Source of the DNA: Sphingobium sp. B2D3C
GTDB taxonomy: Bacteria; Pseudomonadota; Alphaproteobacteria; Sphingomonadales; Sphingomonadaceae
NCBI RefSeq assembly: GCF_025961835.1
Contig: NZ_JAOQOK010000001.1
Coordinates: 3,286,001 to 3,350,000 of the forward strand
Length of the DNA: 64,000 nt
Direction: 5' to 3'
Below the pieces are notes generated by a model. It did no database searches. It saw only the letters and a program-made list of their open reading frames with translations, and was not told where the DNA came from. Positions 51,858-61,089 of this stretch are shown here, piece by piece. Every line of letters begins with the position of its first letter. Positions within the stretch are counted from its first letter, which is position 1. Both the position numbers and the translations under genes were made by a program.

Positions 51858-54137
51858 TCAGAACCCTACCGACCAACGCAGGGCCATGCCCAGTTCATTG
51901 GGTATGGCCGCGATGTTGCTGCCCTGCTCGCGCAGGAAGAGGTTGGCGCCCAGCCAGCCGGGGCCGATGCCGCGCCCATAGCTCAGCTCATAATCGCGCT
52001 GGCGGCCGCGCGGCACAAGGTTGAGCGGTACGCGCGCGTCCGTCGCGATTTCCTGCTCCCAGTCCCAGGCCTGCGGGACGATAAGTGTGAAGCGGCTGGC
52101 GATGACGCGCAGCGGTTGCGCGATGCGCAGGCCCAGCAGATCGCCGGGCGCGAAGAGATCGCCACGGGCCAGATCGGCCGACCAGCTTTGGCTGACCAGC
52201 GACCCGCCCTCGCGCAAGGTTCCGCCCGCGGCGGCACGAGACCAGCCCCGCTGCCAGTTGGCGGAGAGGCGGATGGCACCGGGCAAGTCGGCGCGCGCAC
52301 CCAGCCGCGTAAACAGGCTGCGCGCTGACTGCGCCCCGAAATTGGCGGAGAAGCGGGCGCCGAGCAGCGTTGCCTGTTCGTCCAGCATCGTCGTCCCGGC
52401 AGTGAGGCCGATCGCCCCGCGCTGATAGTCGAGCGAGAGCGACGCTGCATGATAGGGCGTGGCGCGCCACTGCTCGGCATCCGCGAGAGCGGCACGTTGC
52501 ATATCGCCCCGCTCGAACCCGCCGATGATGGTCAGCGCCGGTGACAGCTGCTGCGAGACGGTGAGGGCAGCTTGCGCCTGCCGGTCGGCCTGATCGGCAT
52601 CGAAGCCATGATCCGCCATCAGGAAGCTGGGGCCGGCACGGCCGGCGAGGCGCTGTTCCAACGCGGCGATGCTCGTCCGCAAGCCCAGCATCATGCGCGC
52701 CTGGGGTGCGATCTGCGCGCTCAGCGTGCCGGAGAGCAGCCGGGTGCGGGCCTCGTCTGACTGACGGAACGCAAACGGATCGCGCGTGGTGGTCGCCTCA
52801 ACTGTCGGGCGGAGATTGAGCGAGAGGCTGAGCGACTGCGTCCCGACGTTGAGATGGCGCTGGGTGGTGTCGAGCGCAGCGGCGAACGCACGGCGCGGTG
52901 CAGGGCGGGCGAAGCGCGGGGTCAGGTCTACGCGATAGGCGCGCTGATAATCGTCCAGCGCAACCGCATCCAGCGCGGCAGGCGTGGCGTCGCCCATCGG
53001 TGCGGACAGTGTGCTGGTCGAAAGGGGTGAGAGCGCGATCTGTGTGCCAGCCATGCTGAGCGTGCCGACCGGCTGGAACGCCTTGGCGATATCCAGGATG
53101 CCCACGCCATAGCGCGCATCGGCGCCCGGCGCGCCGACATCGCGCGCGCTGTTCTTGAGCAACGCAACGATCTGCGCGCTGGTGAGATTGGGGAAGGCAT
53201 CCGCCAGCAGCGCAGCGGCGCCGGCCACCTGCGGCGCTGCAAACGATGTGCCGGAGTAGAGATAGTCAGTGCCGGTGTGATCGAAGGACAGGACGCGACT
53301 GCCGAGCGCGGCGATGCTCACGCTCTCGAAGCCGGCGACACCGGCCGAGAAGCTGCTCACCGTATCGTTGCTGTTCACCGATGGCGCGATGATCACGAGG
53401 CCATTGCTATAGGCCGGGTTGGCAAAGGATTGCGCCAGCTCGTCCGGCGCGGCCATCATGGGCTGGCCGTCCTCGTTATTGCCGGCGGAAATGACGATGA
53501 TGATGCCGGCTTGGGTGGCGCGCTTCACCGCCTGCAGCAGATAATTGGGAGCCGCGCCGCCCCCGAGCGAGACGTTGATGATCCGCGCGCCATTGATCCG
53601 GGCATGGTCGATCGCGTTGGCGATGGCCGTGGTGCTGTGCTTGCATCCATTGGCGTCGCAGTCGGACTGGTCGTCGGTTCGCAGCGCCATCACGGTCGCG
53701 CCCCAGGCCATGCCCATCACGCGCCGGTTGTTGCGTCCGGCGGCCAGCACTGCCGAGACTGCCGTGCCATGGCCCTCCACATCCGTGTAGCTGCTGTTGC
53801 CGGCAAAGTTGGCGGAGGCGGCGCTGATCCGGCCGGTGAACTCGCCGGTCGGATCCGAGAGGCCGCTGTCCACCACGCCCACCGTCACACCCGCGCCGCT
53901 GGCGCCCGCCTGATAGGCAGTAATCGCGCCGTGATAAGGCAGGCCGGAGGAATTGCGGTATTCGCTGGTGTCGTAATTGACTGTGCTGGGTGTCGGCGCG
54001 GGCGTGGGTGCCGGGGTCGGAGTCGGTGTGGGAGCCGGCGCGGGTGTGGGCGTCGAGTTGAGCGCGCCACCGCCACCCCCACAGCCGGCCAGCGTCAGCA
54101 GCGCCACTACCGAGCCAAAAGCGATCACATGCCGCAT
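51858..54137 (-). CDS. Subtilisin-like serine protease lipoprotein with autotransporter-like C-terminus
   Basis: A 759-residue protein. The lipobox LAGC (Cys19) is followed by a glycine run and a Pro/Thr-rich linker (residues 28-50). The S8 protease domain has Asp90 (VVDSG), His123 (EGHGTAV), Asn220 (AGNN) and Ser298 (YSGTSFAAPQVAG). From about residue 370 a long C-terminal part rich in alternating hydrophobic residues and ending LRWSVGF looks like an outer membrane barrel. It is probably exposed at the cell surface. Convergent with the SUF operon end. No cognate substrate is known. Confidence 0.85.
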   Translation of the reverse strand: MRHVIAFGSVVALLTLAGCGGGGGALNSTPTPAPAPTPTPTPAPTPAPTPSTVNYDTSEYRNSSGLPYHGAITAYQAGASGAGVTVGVVDSGLSDPTGEFTGRISAASANFAGNSSYTDVEGHGTAVSAVLAAGRNNRRVMGMAWGATVMALRTDDQSDCDANGCKHSTTAIANAIDHARINGARIINVSLGGGAAPNYLLQAVKRATQAGIIIVISAGNNEDGQPMMAAPDELAQSFANPAYSNGLVIIAPSVNSNDTVSSFSAGVAGFESVSIAALGSRVLSFDHTGTDYLYSGTSFAAPQVAGAAALLADAFPNLTSAQIVALLKNSARDVGAPGADARYGVGILDIAKAFQPVGTLSMAGTQIALSPLSTSTLSAPMGDATPAALDAVALDDYQRAYRVDLTPRFARPAPRRAFAAALDTTQRHLNVGTQSLSLSLNLRPTVEATTTRDPFAFRQSDEARTRLLSGTLSAQIAPQARMMLGLRTSIAALEQRLAGRAGPSFLMADHGFDADQADRQAQAALTVSQQLSPALTIIGGFERGDMQRAALADAEQWRATPYHAASLSLDYQRGAIGLTAGTTMLDEQATLLGARFSANFGAQSARSLFTRLGARADLPGAIRLSANWQRGWSRAAAGGTLREGGSLVSQSWSADLARGDLFAPGDLLGLRIAQPLRVIASRFTLIVPQAWDWEQEIATDARVPLNLVPRGRQRDYELSYGRGIGPGWLGANLFLREQGSNIAAIPNELGMALRWSVGF

Positions 54138-54356
54138 GATTGCAGGTTCCCCGTCCGCGCGACGATGCGCGCTGAGACACTAGCGGAGCCTGGTTAACGA
54201 GCTGTTTCGCAAAAAACAGGGCTGCGAGGGCGCGGTTGCCAGCCTGTCCAATCAGGCGACGAGATGATCCAGGCGCGTGTTGCGCTCGATCAATTTCTGC
54301 AGATGCGCGGGCCTGTAGATCAGGCGCGAGAGAGAGAGAATCGAGGAGAGCGACGC

Positions 54357-55823
54357 ATGGCCCATTTCCCCAACACGTTCGGTTTCACCGGTACACTTCG
54401 CCCGCTCCGTTTGCAGGGCGACATTCACGACGTCGAAATCGAGGGGGAAATCCCCGCCGATCTGGATGGCGCCTTCCACCGCGTCCACCCGGACAATCAG
54501 TTCGCGCCCAAATTCGAGGACGACCAGTTCTTCAATGGCGACGGCATGGTCAGCATGTTCCGGGTCAAAGATGGCAAGGTCGATTTCCGCCAGCGTTATG
54601 CGCAGACCGACAAATGGAAGCTGGAGAACAAGGCCGGCAAGTCGCTGTTCGGCATGTACCGCAATCACCTGACCGACGATCCGAGCGTCGAAGGGCAGAT
54701 TCGCGGCACCGCCAACACCAATGTGCTGGTCCATGCCGGCAAGCTCTACGCCATGAAGGAGGACAGCCCCTGCCTGCTCATGGACCCGAACACGCTGGAG
54801 ACGCATGGCTATACCGATTTCGGTGGGCGGATCGACAGCAAGACCTTCTGCGCCCACCCGAAGATTGATCCGGCCACCGGCAATATGTGCGCCTTCTCCT
54901 ACATGTCCAAAGGGCCGATGACCCATGACATGAGCTATATGGAAATCTCGCCAACCGGCGAGCTGCTGTTCGAGATTCCCTTCCAGAACAAGTATCTGTG
55001 CATGATGCACGATTTCGGCGTGACGGAAGATTATGCGGTGTTCTCGGTCATGCCGCTGCTCACCAGCATGGAGCGGCTGGAAAAGCGCCTGCCCTATTTC
55101 GGGTTCGATACCACCCAGCCGGTCTGGCTTGCCGTGCTACCCCGGCAGGCCGGCGCCACGGCCGCGGACATGCGTTGGTTCAAGGCGCCATCCAACTGCT
55201 TCGTGGGGCATGTGATGAATGCCTTCAACGAGGGCACGCGGATCTACTTCGATCATCCGGTGGCGGCCAACAACAGCTTCCCCTTCTTCCCGGATATTCA
55301 TGGCGCGCCGTTCGATCCGATTGCGGGCCTGGGCTATCTCAGCCGCTGGAGCGTCGACATGGCGTCCAACAGCGACGAGTTCGAGAGCATCGAGAAGCTG
55401 ACCAATCTCGCCGACGAGTTTCCCCGGATCGATGACCGCTATGCCACGCAGGCCTATCGTCATGGCTGGATGCTCGTGATGGATCGCGAGAAACCCTATG
55501 AAGGGCCGGGCGGTCCGTTCGTCGGCATGATCAACAGCCTTGCTCATATCGATCTGGCGACCGGGAGCACCAAGAGCTGGTGGCCCGGGCCGCAATGTGG
55601 CATCCAGGAGCCCTGCTTCGTTCCGAAATCGGCGGATGCTCCGGAAGGCGATGGCTATGTCATCGCGCTGGTCGACAATCACGTGACCAATTATTCGGAG
55701 CTGTGCTTCTTCGATGCCCAGCATGTCGATGAAGGGCCGATCGCCCGGGCTAAGCTACCGGTGCGTATCCGGCAGGGGTTGCACGGTAATTGGTCGACTG
55801 GGGCGCAGCTGGCGGGGGGGTGA
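54357..55823 (+). CDS. Carotenoid-cleavage-type dioxygenase, lignostilbene dioxygenase (LSD) family
   Basis: A 488-residue iron(II) dioxygenase cleaving the central double bond of stilbenes or apocarotenoids. The four iron ligands are His167 (CAHPK), His218 (MMHDFG), His285 (FVGHVMN) and His476 (GLHGNWS). Tyr101, Thr121 and Lys134 occupy the positions that bind the phenol hydroxyl in the characterised sphingomonad lignostilbene dioxygenase, so a 4-hydroxystilbene substrate is likely. GAGGAG lies 9 bases before the ATG at 54357; the frame extends to 54264 but is not family-like. It is divergent from the subtilase gene and followed by a repeat hairpin. No other lignin-dimer gene is next to it. 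Confidence 0.92.
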   Translation: MAHFPNTFGFTGTLRPLRLQGDIHDVEIEGEIPADLDGAFHRVHPDNQFAPKFEDDQFFNGDGMVSMFRVKDGKVDFRQRYAQTDKWKLENKAGKSLFGMYRNHLTDDPSVEGQIRGTANTNVLVHAGKLYAMKEDSPCLLMDPNTLETHGYTDFGGRIDSKTFCAHPKIDPATGNMCAFSYMSKGPMTHDMSYMEISPTGELLFEIPFQNKYLCMMHDFGVTEDYAVFSVMPLLTSMERLEKRLPYFGFDTTQPVWLAVLPRQAGATAADMRWFKAPSNCFVGHVMNAFNEGTRIYFDHPVAANNSFPFFPDIHGAPFDPIAGLGYLSRWSVDMASNSDEFESIEKLTNLADEFPRIDDRYATQAYRHGWMLVMDREKPYEGPGGPFVGMINSLAHIDLATGSTKSWWPGPQCGIQEPCFVPKSADAPEGDGYVIALVDNHVTNYSELCFFDAQHVDEGPIARAKLPVRIRQGLHGNWSTGAQLAGG

Positions 55824-55868
55824 GCGGCACTCCCTCCGAAAGCCGCGGACCAAATCTCGTTCTACCTC

Positions 55869-55945
55869 CCGTTCGTGTCGAGCGAAGTCGTCGAGACACG
55901 CCCAGCGCTGTGCTTCCGTGTCTCGACTTCGCTCGACACGAACGG
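55869..55945. repeat. Inverted repeat hairpin (same family as 49171-49313)
   Basis: The left arm 55869-55898 and right arm 55918-55945 are complementary apart from a 3-base TCG insertion in the left arm. The element fills the space between the convergent dioxygenase and TonB receptor genes and could act as a shared terminator. Confidence 0.78.
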
Positions 55946-55997
55946 GGGGGCGGGCGCGCATTAGGGCGGGAGATTTTAGTCCCCCGCCCGCATGTCT

Positions 55998-58448
55998 TCA
56001 GAAGGAGACCTTCACCGTCGCGCCCCAGGTGCGCGGGTCGCCGGGCAGGCCGGCGATCAGGCCGGTATTGCCGGGGCCGACGAACAGCTGCTCGTAATAA
56101 TTCTCGTTAAAGGCATTTCGCACCCATCCGAAGATGTCGAGGCCGGCATCCGTCCGGAAGCCGAGCCGGACGTTCGACAGGCTGTAGCCGTCGATCCAGG
56201 TGTAAGCCGAGGGTGAGGCGTTGGACGAGAAGTTGGAGCGATAACTGCCGTCATAGCCGAGATACACCTCGCCGGTCTGGCCCAGCAGCGTGGCCGGCAC
56301 ATTGCCCTCCGCGCCAAAGGAGAGCGCCCATTTGGAGACGCCCGGCAGGCGCTGGCCGGAGATGTCGCAATTGGCCGGGCTGAAGCCACCGGGCGTGCCC
56401 GGCACGCTCGGCGCATTGCTTCCGGCCGCCGTGCCGCCCGAAAGCTCCGGCGGGCAGGGCGCGTCGACGAAGCGCCGATAGGTGGCATCCGTGTAGGCGC
56501 CATTCACATAGGCATTGAAGCGCTGGCTCGGGCGCACCGAGAAGTCGACCTCCACGCCTTGCGAGCGGACCTTGTCGGCATTGGCGAGGTAACCGCGTAG
56601 CACCCCGAATTGGCCGTTGTTCACCGTGGCCTGATAGTCCTTGATGTCGGTGCGGAAGGCCGAGACGTTGAGCGTCGCGCGGCGATCCCAGAACTGCGCC
56701 TTGATGCCGGCCTCGAAATGCTGGACCTGCTCGGGCCGGATCTGCCCGGCGGCAAGGATCGGATTGCCGGCGGCATCGGTGGGCAGGCCGTTCTGGTTGA
56801 TGCCGACGGTCTTGAACGTCTTGGCATAGGTTGCATAGGTCAGGATGTCCGGGGCGACGCGGTAGCTCACTGTGAGGTCGTAGCTGAAGTTCCAGTCGCT
56901 GGCCTCCGGCGCGCTGAGCTGCGGGGTAAAGACACCGAGCTGCGCCGCACGCACAGTGCCCGTGTCCGTCGCGTAGATTTCCACACCCTGCCCATCGAAG
57001 ACGCGGCGCTGATAGAAGCCTTCCTTCTTGTCATAGTTGAGGCGCAGGCCCGGCTGGATGGTCAGCGCGTCGGTGGCCTTCCAGGCCAGCTGGCCGAACA
57101 GCGCCAGGCTGGTGCTCTTGAGATATTGCGTGTTGCGCGCGGTCAGCCCGTTCAGCACCGCCGGGTTGCTGGCGAGCGCACTGGTCGGGTTCAGCGTCCA
57201 GCGGCTCGATGCCGAACCATGCTGCTCGGTTCCCTGCGTGTCGATCCGCTGATTGAAGGCAAAGGCGCCCAGGACGAAATCGAACTGCTTGCCGCTGTAA
57301 TTATAGCGCAGCTCCTGCGTGTACTGATCCTGCTGGGAGGGGTTCTGCGAGAGCGTGACGATCGGCAGGCCGGTGAAATCGCGGTCGTTCTCCGGCTTCC
57401 AGTTCCAGCTGCGCCAGGCCGTTACGGAGGTGAGCGTGCCGGGGCCGACATCCCACTTCAACCGCAGGGCGACGCCGCCGATGACGTTGCCGGCATTGAG
57501 GCTGGCATCGAGATCGGTCAGGCGGTCAAAGCCATTCAGGCTGGGTGGCGCGTAGTTCTGCGCGGCAGCCAAGGCGGCGAACTGGCGATTGAGCGGGCGC
57601 TGGGTGGCGCCCGTGCGCACGAACACCGAGCCGCAGCACGCCGCATCCTGCTCGCTATAGTCGCCCACAAGGGTGGCGCTGAAGGTGTCGGTGGGCTTCC
57701 AGAGCAACTGTCCGCGCAGGCCGATATTGTCCTGACTCTGAATCCACCGGTCGGTTGTGACATTGTAGATCGTGCCGCGCCGGCTGGTGCTGGAGACGGC
57801 GATGCGCGCAGCCAGCGTGTCCGAGAGCGGGCCGGAAATGGCGGCCTTGGCCTGCTTGAAGTTCAGGCTGCCCACGCTGACCTCCGCCTTGCCCTCAAAG
57901 TCGAAGGTCGGCTGATTGGTGGTGATATTGATCGCCCCGGCTGTGGTGTTCTTGCCGTAAAGCGTGCCCTGCGGTCCGCGCAGCACTTCGATCTGCGCGA
58001 CGTCGAGAAAGTCGAAGGTGGCTGAGGCGACCCGCGAGTAATAGACGTCATCCACATAGATGCCGACCCCCTGCTCGAAGCCGTCGCTGGTGAGGCCGAA
58101 GGGCACGCCGATGCCGCGGATGTTCACGGCCGTGTTGCGCGGGTTGGACGAATAGAATTGCAGCGTCGGCGCAAGCTGCTGGAGACGGCCGACATTGAAG
58201 GCCCCGGTGCTGTCGAGCTGGGCGCCGCCGACGACGGAGACGGCAATCGGAATTTCCTGCGAGGTTTCGGAGCGCCGGCGCGCTGTCACGACAATATCCT
58301 GCGGGGCGCTGCGGTCTTCATGCGCTACGGCCGTGCTGCGGGAGCCGGTAGCGGGCGCTGCGCCCGCGGTTTCATCCGCTTGTGCAGTGCCATGAAAGAG
58401 AAGAGCTGCGGCGAGCGCGCTCAACGAAAGAAGTGGTCTGTTGACCAT
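55998..58448 (-). CDS. TonB-dependent outer membrane receptor
   Basis: An 816-residue receptor: signal peptide (MVNRPLLSLSALAAALLFHG), TonB-box-like QDIVVTARRR, plug with VEVLRGPQGTLYGKNTTAGA, and a barrel ending TWGATVKVSF. It belongs to the same broad catabolic group as the receptor at 14722 but is not a close copy. It follows the YezD/OscA-like small gene by 104 bases on the same strand, so both may be one operon for uptake of an organosulfur compound; this is inference from gene association. Confidence 0.92.
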   Translation of the reverse strand: MVNRPLLSLSALAAALLFHGTAQADETAGAAPATGSRSTAVAHEDRSAPQDIVVTARRRSETSQEIPIAVSVVGGAQLDSTGAFNVGRLQQLAPTLQFYSSNPRNTAVNIRGIGVPFGLTSDGFEQGVGIYVDDVYYSRVASATFDFLDVAQIEVLRGPQGTLYGKNTTAGAINITTNQPTFDFEGKAEVSVGSLNFKQAKAAISGPLSDTLAARIAVSSTSRRGTIYNVTTDRWIQSQDNIGLRGQLLWKPTDTFSATLVGDYSEQDAACCGSVFVRTGATQRPLNRQFAALAAAQNYAPPSLNGFDRLTDLDASLNAGNVIGGVALRLKWDVGPGTLTSVTAWRSWNWKPENDRDFTGLPIVTLSQNPSQQDQYTQELRYNYSGKQFDFVLGAFAFNQRIDTQGTEQHGSASSRWTLNPTSALASNPAVLNGLTARNTQYLKSTSLALFGQLAWKATDALTIQPGLRLNYDKKEGFYQRRVFDGQGVEIYATDTGTVRAAQLGVFTPQLSAPEASDWNFSYDLTVSYRVAPDILTYATYAKTFKTVGINQNGLPTDAAGNPILAAGQIRPEQVQHFEAGIKAQFWDRRATLNVSAFRTDIKDYQATVNNGQFGVLRGYLANADKVRSQGVEVDFSVRPSQRFNAYVNGAYTDATYRRFVDAPCPPELSGGTAAGSNAPSVPGTPGGFSPANCDISGQRLPGVSKWALSFGAEGNVPATLLGQTGEVYLGYDGSYRSNFSSNASPSAYTWIDGYSLSNVRLGFRTDAGLDIFGWVRNAFNENYYEQLFVGPGNTGLIAGLPGDPRTWGATVKVSF

Positions 58449-58552
58449 GGTGAAATCCCCTTGTTTGGAAAAGGGATGCCTCCAGTGGTCCGGTCAGCAT
58501 CATGCTATGGGTCTGTTATCGGTGCGGGCGGTCAGCGGCCCGACGGAAAGGG

Positions 58553-58729
58553 TCAGGCGGTCAGCCTGGTCTTCTCGGTTACCTCGATCTGGACGAGGCG
58601 GCCTTCGTGCACAGTCAAATGCACGGCGCCGAATTTGAGGCGGTCAAGATGCTGCCGGATCAGAGAGAGCGCGCTGCCATGGGGGTCATCCCCGCTCTGG
58701 GCAGCGGAATGGGGCGTGGGTGTAGACAT
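58553..58729 (-). CDS. YezD/OscA-like small protein (DUF2292)
   Basis: A 58-residue protein (start MSTPTPHSAAQSGDDPHG). Residues 22-56 (SLIRQHLDRLKFGAVHLTVH followed by EGRLVQIEVTEKTRL) match the YezD/DUF2292 family closely. A member called OscA is needed for organosulfur use in Pseudomonas and is induced by sulfur starvation. AGGAGG lies 8 bases before the ATG, and a TATAAT box lies 45-60 bases upstream. The gene is short enough to escape ordinary ORF lists. It directly precedes a TonB receptor gene. Confidence 0.88.
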   Translation of the reverse strand: MSTPTPHSAAQSGDDPHGSALSLIRQHLDRLKFGAVHLTVHEGRLVQIEVTEKTRLTA

Positions 58730-58770
58730 CGGCCGTTCCTCCTGTTTTGCCGGGTCGGAGGCACTAACTT

Positions 58771-58795
58771 AACTCAATCGATTATATTGACAATA
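58771..58795 (-). promoter_or_regulatory. Promoter and possible operator of the YezD-like/TonB receptor unit
   Basis: TATAAT on the minus strand occupies 58781-58786, with a poor -35 (GTTCAT-like) 17 bases upstream. TCAAT...ATTGA arms (58775-58791 region) form a small inverted repeat over it. The surrounding 50 bases are clearly A+T-rich. Confidence 0.5.
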
Positions 58796-58861
58796 GGATT
58801 GCGATGAACATTTGCTTTTCCGCGAGGAACGGCAGCTTCCTCCTGCGCCGCCCCAGCTCCG

Positions 58862-59353
58862 CTAAGGTCGGCGCGCAGGCATGAGCCCCTTCACAGACCG
58901 GCGCGCGAAAACCCAGCGGCCGTCTTCGCGGACCAGATCGTCCTCATAGGCGGCCATAAGCATGGGCGTGGGCCGGTTCCGCTCATCCGGCACGACGTAG
59001 AGCGACATGGATGTCGCCCTCGCGCTGTCCGCGCCGGTGAAGGTCACGACCTCGTTGAAGAACAGGTGATAATTCGGCTCTGCAAAGCCCATGGCATTGC
59101 CGGCGAAGACCTTGCGCATCATTTCGCCGGCAGCCGGCCCCCGCGCTTCTGCGCCACCGCCCGCGGCATAGACGCCATCCTTACCGAACAGTCGCCCGAA
59201 CCCCGCGAAGTCGCGCGCGTCGAGCGTGCTGCCATAAGCGACGAGCAGCGCGTGGATGGCGGCCCGATCGGCGGTTTCGTCGCGCTGGGCGCTGGCCGGA
59301 AGAGCGGCGCCGGCGAGCAGCGCGATGGCAGCGATGGGGCGCAACGCGATCAT
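58862..59353 (-). CDS. Exported NTF2/SnoaL-like protein
   Basis: A 163-residue protein with a Sec signal peptide (MIALRPIAAIALLAGAALPA). The mature part is a SnoaL_4-type NTF2-like domain: DRAAIHALLVAYGSTLDARD, FGRLFGKDGVYAAGGG, and YHLFFNEVVTFTGADSARAT. The ATG at 59353 overlaps the preceding gene stop by 4 bases (ATGA); the upstream frame to 59440 is within that gene and is discarded. With its neighbour it makes a two-gene unit of paralogous periplasmic proteins. Reaction unknown. Confidence 0.85.
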   Translation of the reverse strand: MIALRPIAAIALLAGAALPASAQRDETADRAAIHALLVAYGSTLDARDFAGFGRLFGKDGVYAAGGGAEARGPAAGEMMRKVFAGNAMGFAEPNYHLFFNEVVTFTGADSARATSMSLYVVPDERNRPTPMLMAAYEDDLVREDGRWVFARRSVKGLMPARRP

Positions 59354-59910
59354 TGCGCGGCCTGGCGCGCGCGGACGACCTTCTTCCATTCCTCGGCGGT
59401 GGGCATCACCGGATAATCGACGCGGCGCCGGATTTTCCATTCGCCATTCTCGCGGATGAATTCGTCCTCATAGCGGCCCGCGAGCGCCGGCACCGGCTCG
59501 CCATTCGGGCCGCGCCAGATGAGCAGGTGGCGCGAGTGCGCAGTCGCCCGGTCACCGTCGATGTCGATCTGGATGTTGGACGTGAGGTGATAGTTCTCGT
59601 TGTTCACGAAGCCCGCGGGCGGCGTGCCATAGAGGTTGACGAGCAACTGCCGGATTGCCGCGCGCCCCTTGTGGACGGCCTTGCCGTTCGCCCATTCGCC
59701 ATCAGTGGCAAACAGGTTCGCATAGGCGGTATAGTCGCGGGCATCCTGTGTGGCGGCATAATCGACGATGATGCGCCGGATCGCCAGTTCATCCTCAACC
59801 CGCTGCAGCCGTTGCTCGACGGTGAGCGGCGCCTTTGGCGTCTCCGCGAGGCTCGCCCCGCTCAGTCCGGCCATGGCCAGCAGGCCTACAGCTATAATTG
59901 CATCACGCAT
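59350..59910 (-). CDS. Exported NTF2/SnoaL-like protein
   Basis: A 186-residue protein with a Sec signal peptide (MRDAIIAVGLLAMAGLSGAS). The mature domain reads IRRIIVDYAATQDARDYTAY, ANLFATDGEWANGKAVHKGR and NYHLTSNIQIDIDGDRATAH, the same fold type and alignment as the following gene. It heads the pair, divergent from the aldo/keto reductase gene over 169 bases that contain palindromes. The pair may process a periplasmic intermediate; no catalytic residues can be assigned. Confidence 0.87.
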   Translation of the reverse strand: MRDAIIAVGLLAMAGLSGASLAETPKAPLTVEQRLQRVEDELAIRRIIVDYAATQDARDYTAYANLFATDGEWANGKAVHKGRAAIRQLLVNLYGTPPAGFVNNENYHLTSNIQIDIDGDRATAHSRHLLIWRGPNGEPVPALAGRYEDEFIRENGEWKIRRRVDYPVMPTAEEWKKVVRARQAAQ

Positions 59911-60032
59911 CGCACTCTCCCTCCGTTCTATGCGCCCTTGCCGGGCATCATCGAGCGGAGGCTAATGGCCGAAGATGGAAATTTGAATGGATGCGCTGTC
60001 CTCAAGGCTGACGGCGATTGCTTAGCATGATA

Positions 60033-60056
60033 GCGATTGCCAATCGCACGATCGTG
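60033..60056. promoter_or_regulatory. Overlapping perfect palindromes before the aldo/keto reductase gene
   Basis: GCGATTG-C-CAATCGC (60033-60047) is a perfect 15-base palindrome with one central base; CACGATCGTG (60047-60056) is a second, sharing a base. They lie 24-47 bases before the ATG at 60080 in a divergent promoter region and look like regulator sites. No regulator gene is adjacent. Confidence 0.55.
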
Positions 60057-60079
60057 TCAGGAGGGAGAGGAGAGGGACT

Positions 60080-61087
60080 ATGGACTATCGCTATCTGGGG
60101 CGCAGCGCCCTCAAGGTCTCGCCACTTTGCCTTGGCACCATGATGTTCGGCGACGCGACGGATGAGCCCACGGCGACGCGGATCATCCACAAGGCGCGCG
60201 ACCAGGACATCAATTTTCTCGACACCGCCGATGGCTATAATGGCGGCCAATCTGAGGAAGTGGTGGGCCGGGCGATCCGCGACCACCGGCATCATTGGGT
60301 CGTCGCCACCAAATTTGGCCATGCCTTCGGGAAGGGGCCGAATGAGGGCGGGCAATCGCGCAAATGGATCGTGCAGGATGTCGAGGCGAGCCTCAAGCGG
60401 CTGGGCACCGACTATATCGACCTGCTCTATTTTCATAAGGCCGATCCGCATGCGCCCTTCGAGGAAGGGCTGCGGGCGATTGACGATCTGATCGCGCAGG
60501 GGAAGCTGCGTTATTATGGCGTGTCGAACTTTCGCGGCTGGCGCATTGCCGAGATCTGCCGCGCGGCGGACGCCATTGGCATGGATCGGCCGATTGCCAG
60601 TCAGCCGCTGTATAATATGGTCGATCGCCTCGTTGAGGTGGAGCAGATGCCCGCCGCTGGCCATTATGGCCTGGGCGTGGTGCCCTACAGCCCGCTGGCC
60701 CGGGGGGTGCTGAGCGGCAAATATGCCGGTGATGGGCCGCCGCCGGCGGACTCTCGCGCCGCGCGGGGCGACATCCGTCTCAAGCAAACCGAGTGGCGCA
60801 CCGAATCGCTGGCCATTGCCGAGGCGGTGAATGCCCATGCCGCTGCCAAGGGGGTGAGCACCGTCGCCTTTGCGCTCGCCTGGGTGCTGCGCAACCGCTT
60901 CGTCAGCGCCGCGATTGCCGGCCCGCGCACCGAGGCGCAGTGGGATGCCTATCTCGATGCGCTGAGCGTACCGATGGGCCCCGAGGACGAGGCCTTTGCC
61001 GACGGGCTGGTGGCCCCCGGTTATGCCTCCACCCATGGCTATACCGATCCGGCCTATCCCATCGAAGGCCGGCAGGTGCGGGACTGA
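60080..61087 (+). CDS. Aldo/keto reductase
   Basis: A 335-residue NADPH-dependent TIM-barrel reductase. The catalytic tetrad is Asp48 (FLDTADGY), Tyr53, Lys78 (VATKFG) and His119 (LLYFHKAD). GVSNFRGW and AIAGPRTEAQ, which bind the cofactor, are present. Substrates of this branch are aldehydes, ketones or sugar derivatives. GGAGGGAGAGGAGAGGG lies upstream. The next gene, a putative dioxygenase, starts 3 bases after its stop, so the two act in the same pathway. Confidence 0.9.
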   Translation: MDYRYLGRSALKVSPLCLGTMMFGDATDEPTATRIIHKARDQDINFLDTADGYNGGQSEEVVGRAIRDHRHHWVVATKFGHAFGKGPNEGGQSRKWIVQDVEASLKRLGTDYIDLLYFHKADPHAPFEEGLRAIDDLIAQGKLRYYGVSNFRGWRIAEICRAADAIGMDRPIASQPLYNMVDRLVEVEQMPAAGHYGLGVVPYSPLARGVLSGKYAGDGPPPADSRAARGDIRLKQTEWRTESLAIAEAVNAHAAAKGVSTVAFALAWVLRNRFVSAAIAGPRTEAQWDAYLDALSVPMGPEDEAFADGLVAPGYASTHGYTDPAYPIEGRQVRD

Positions 61088-61089
61088 GC

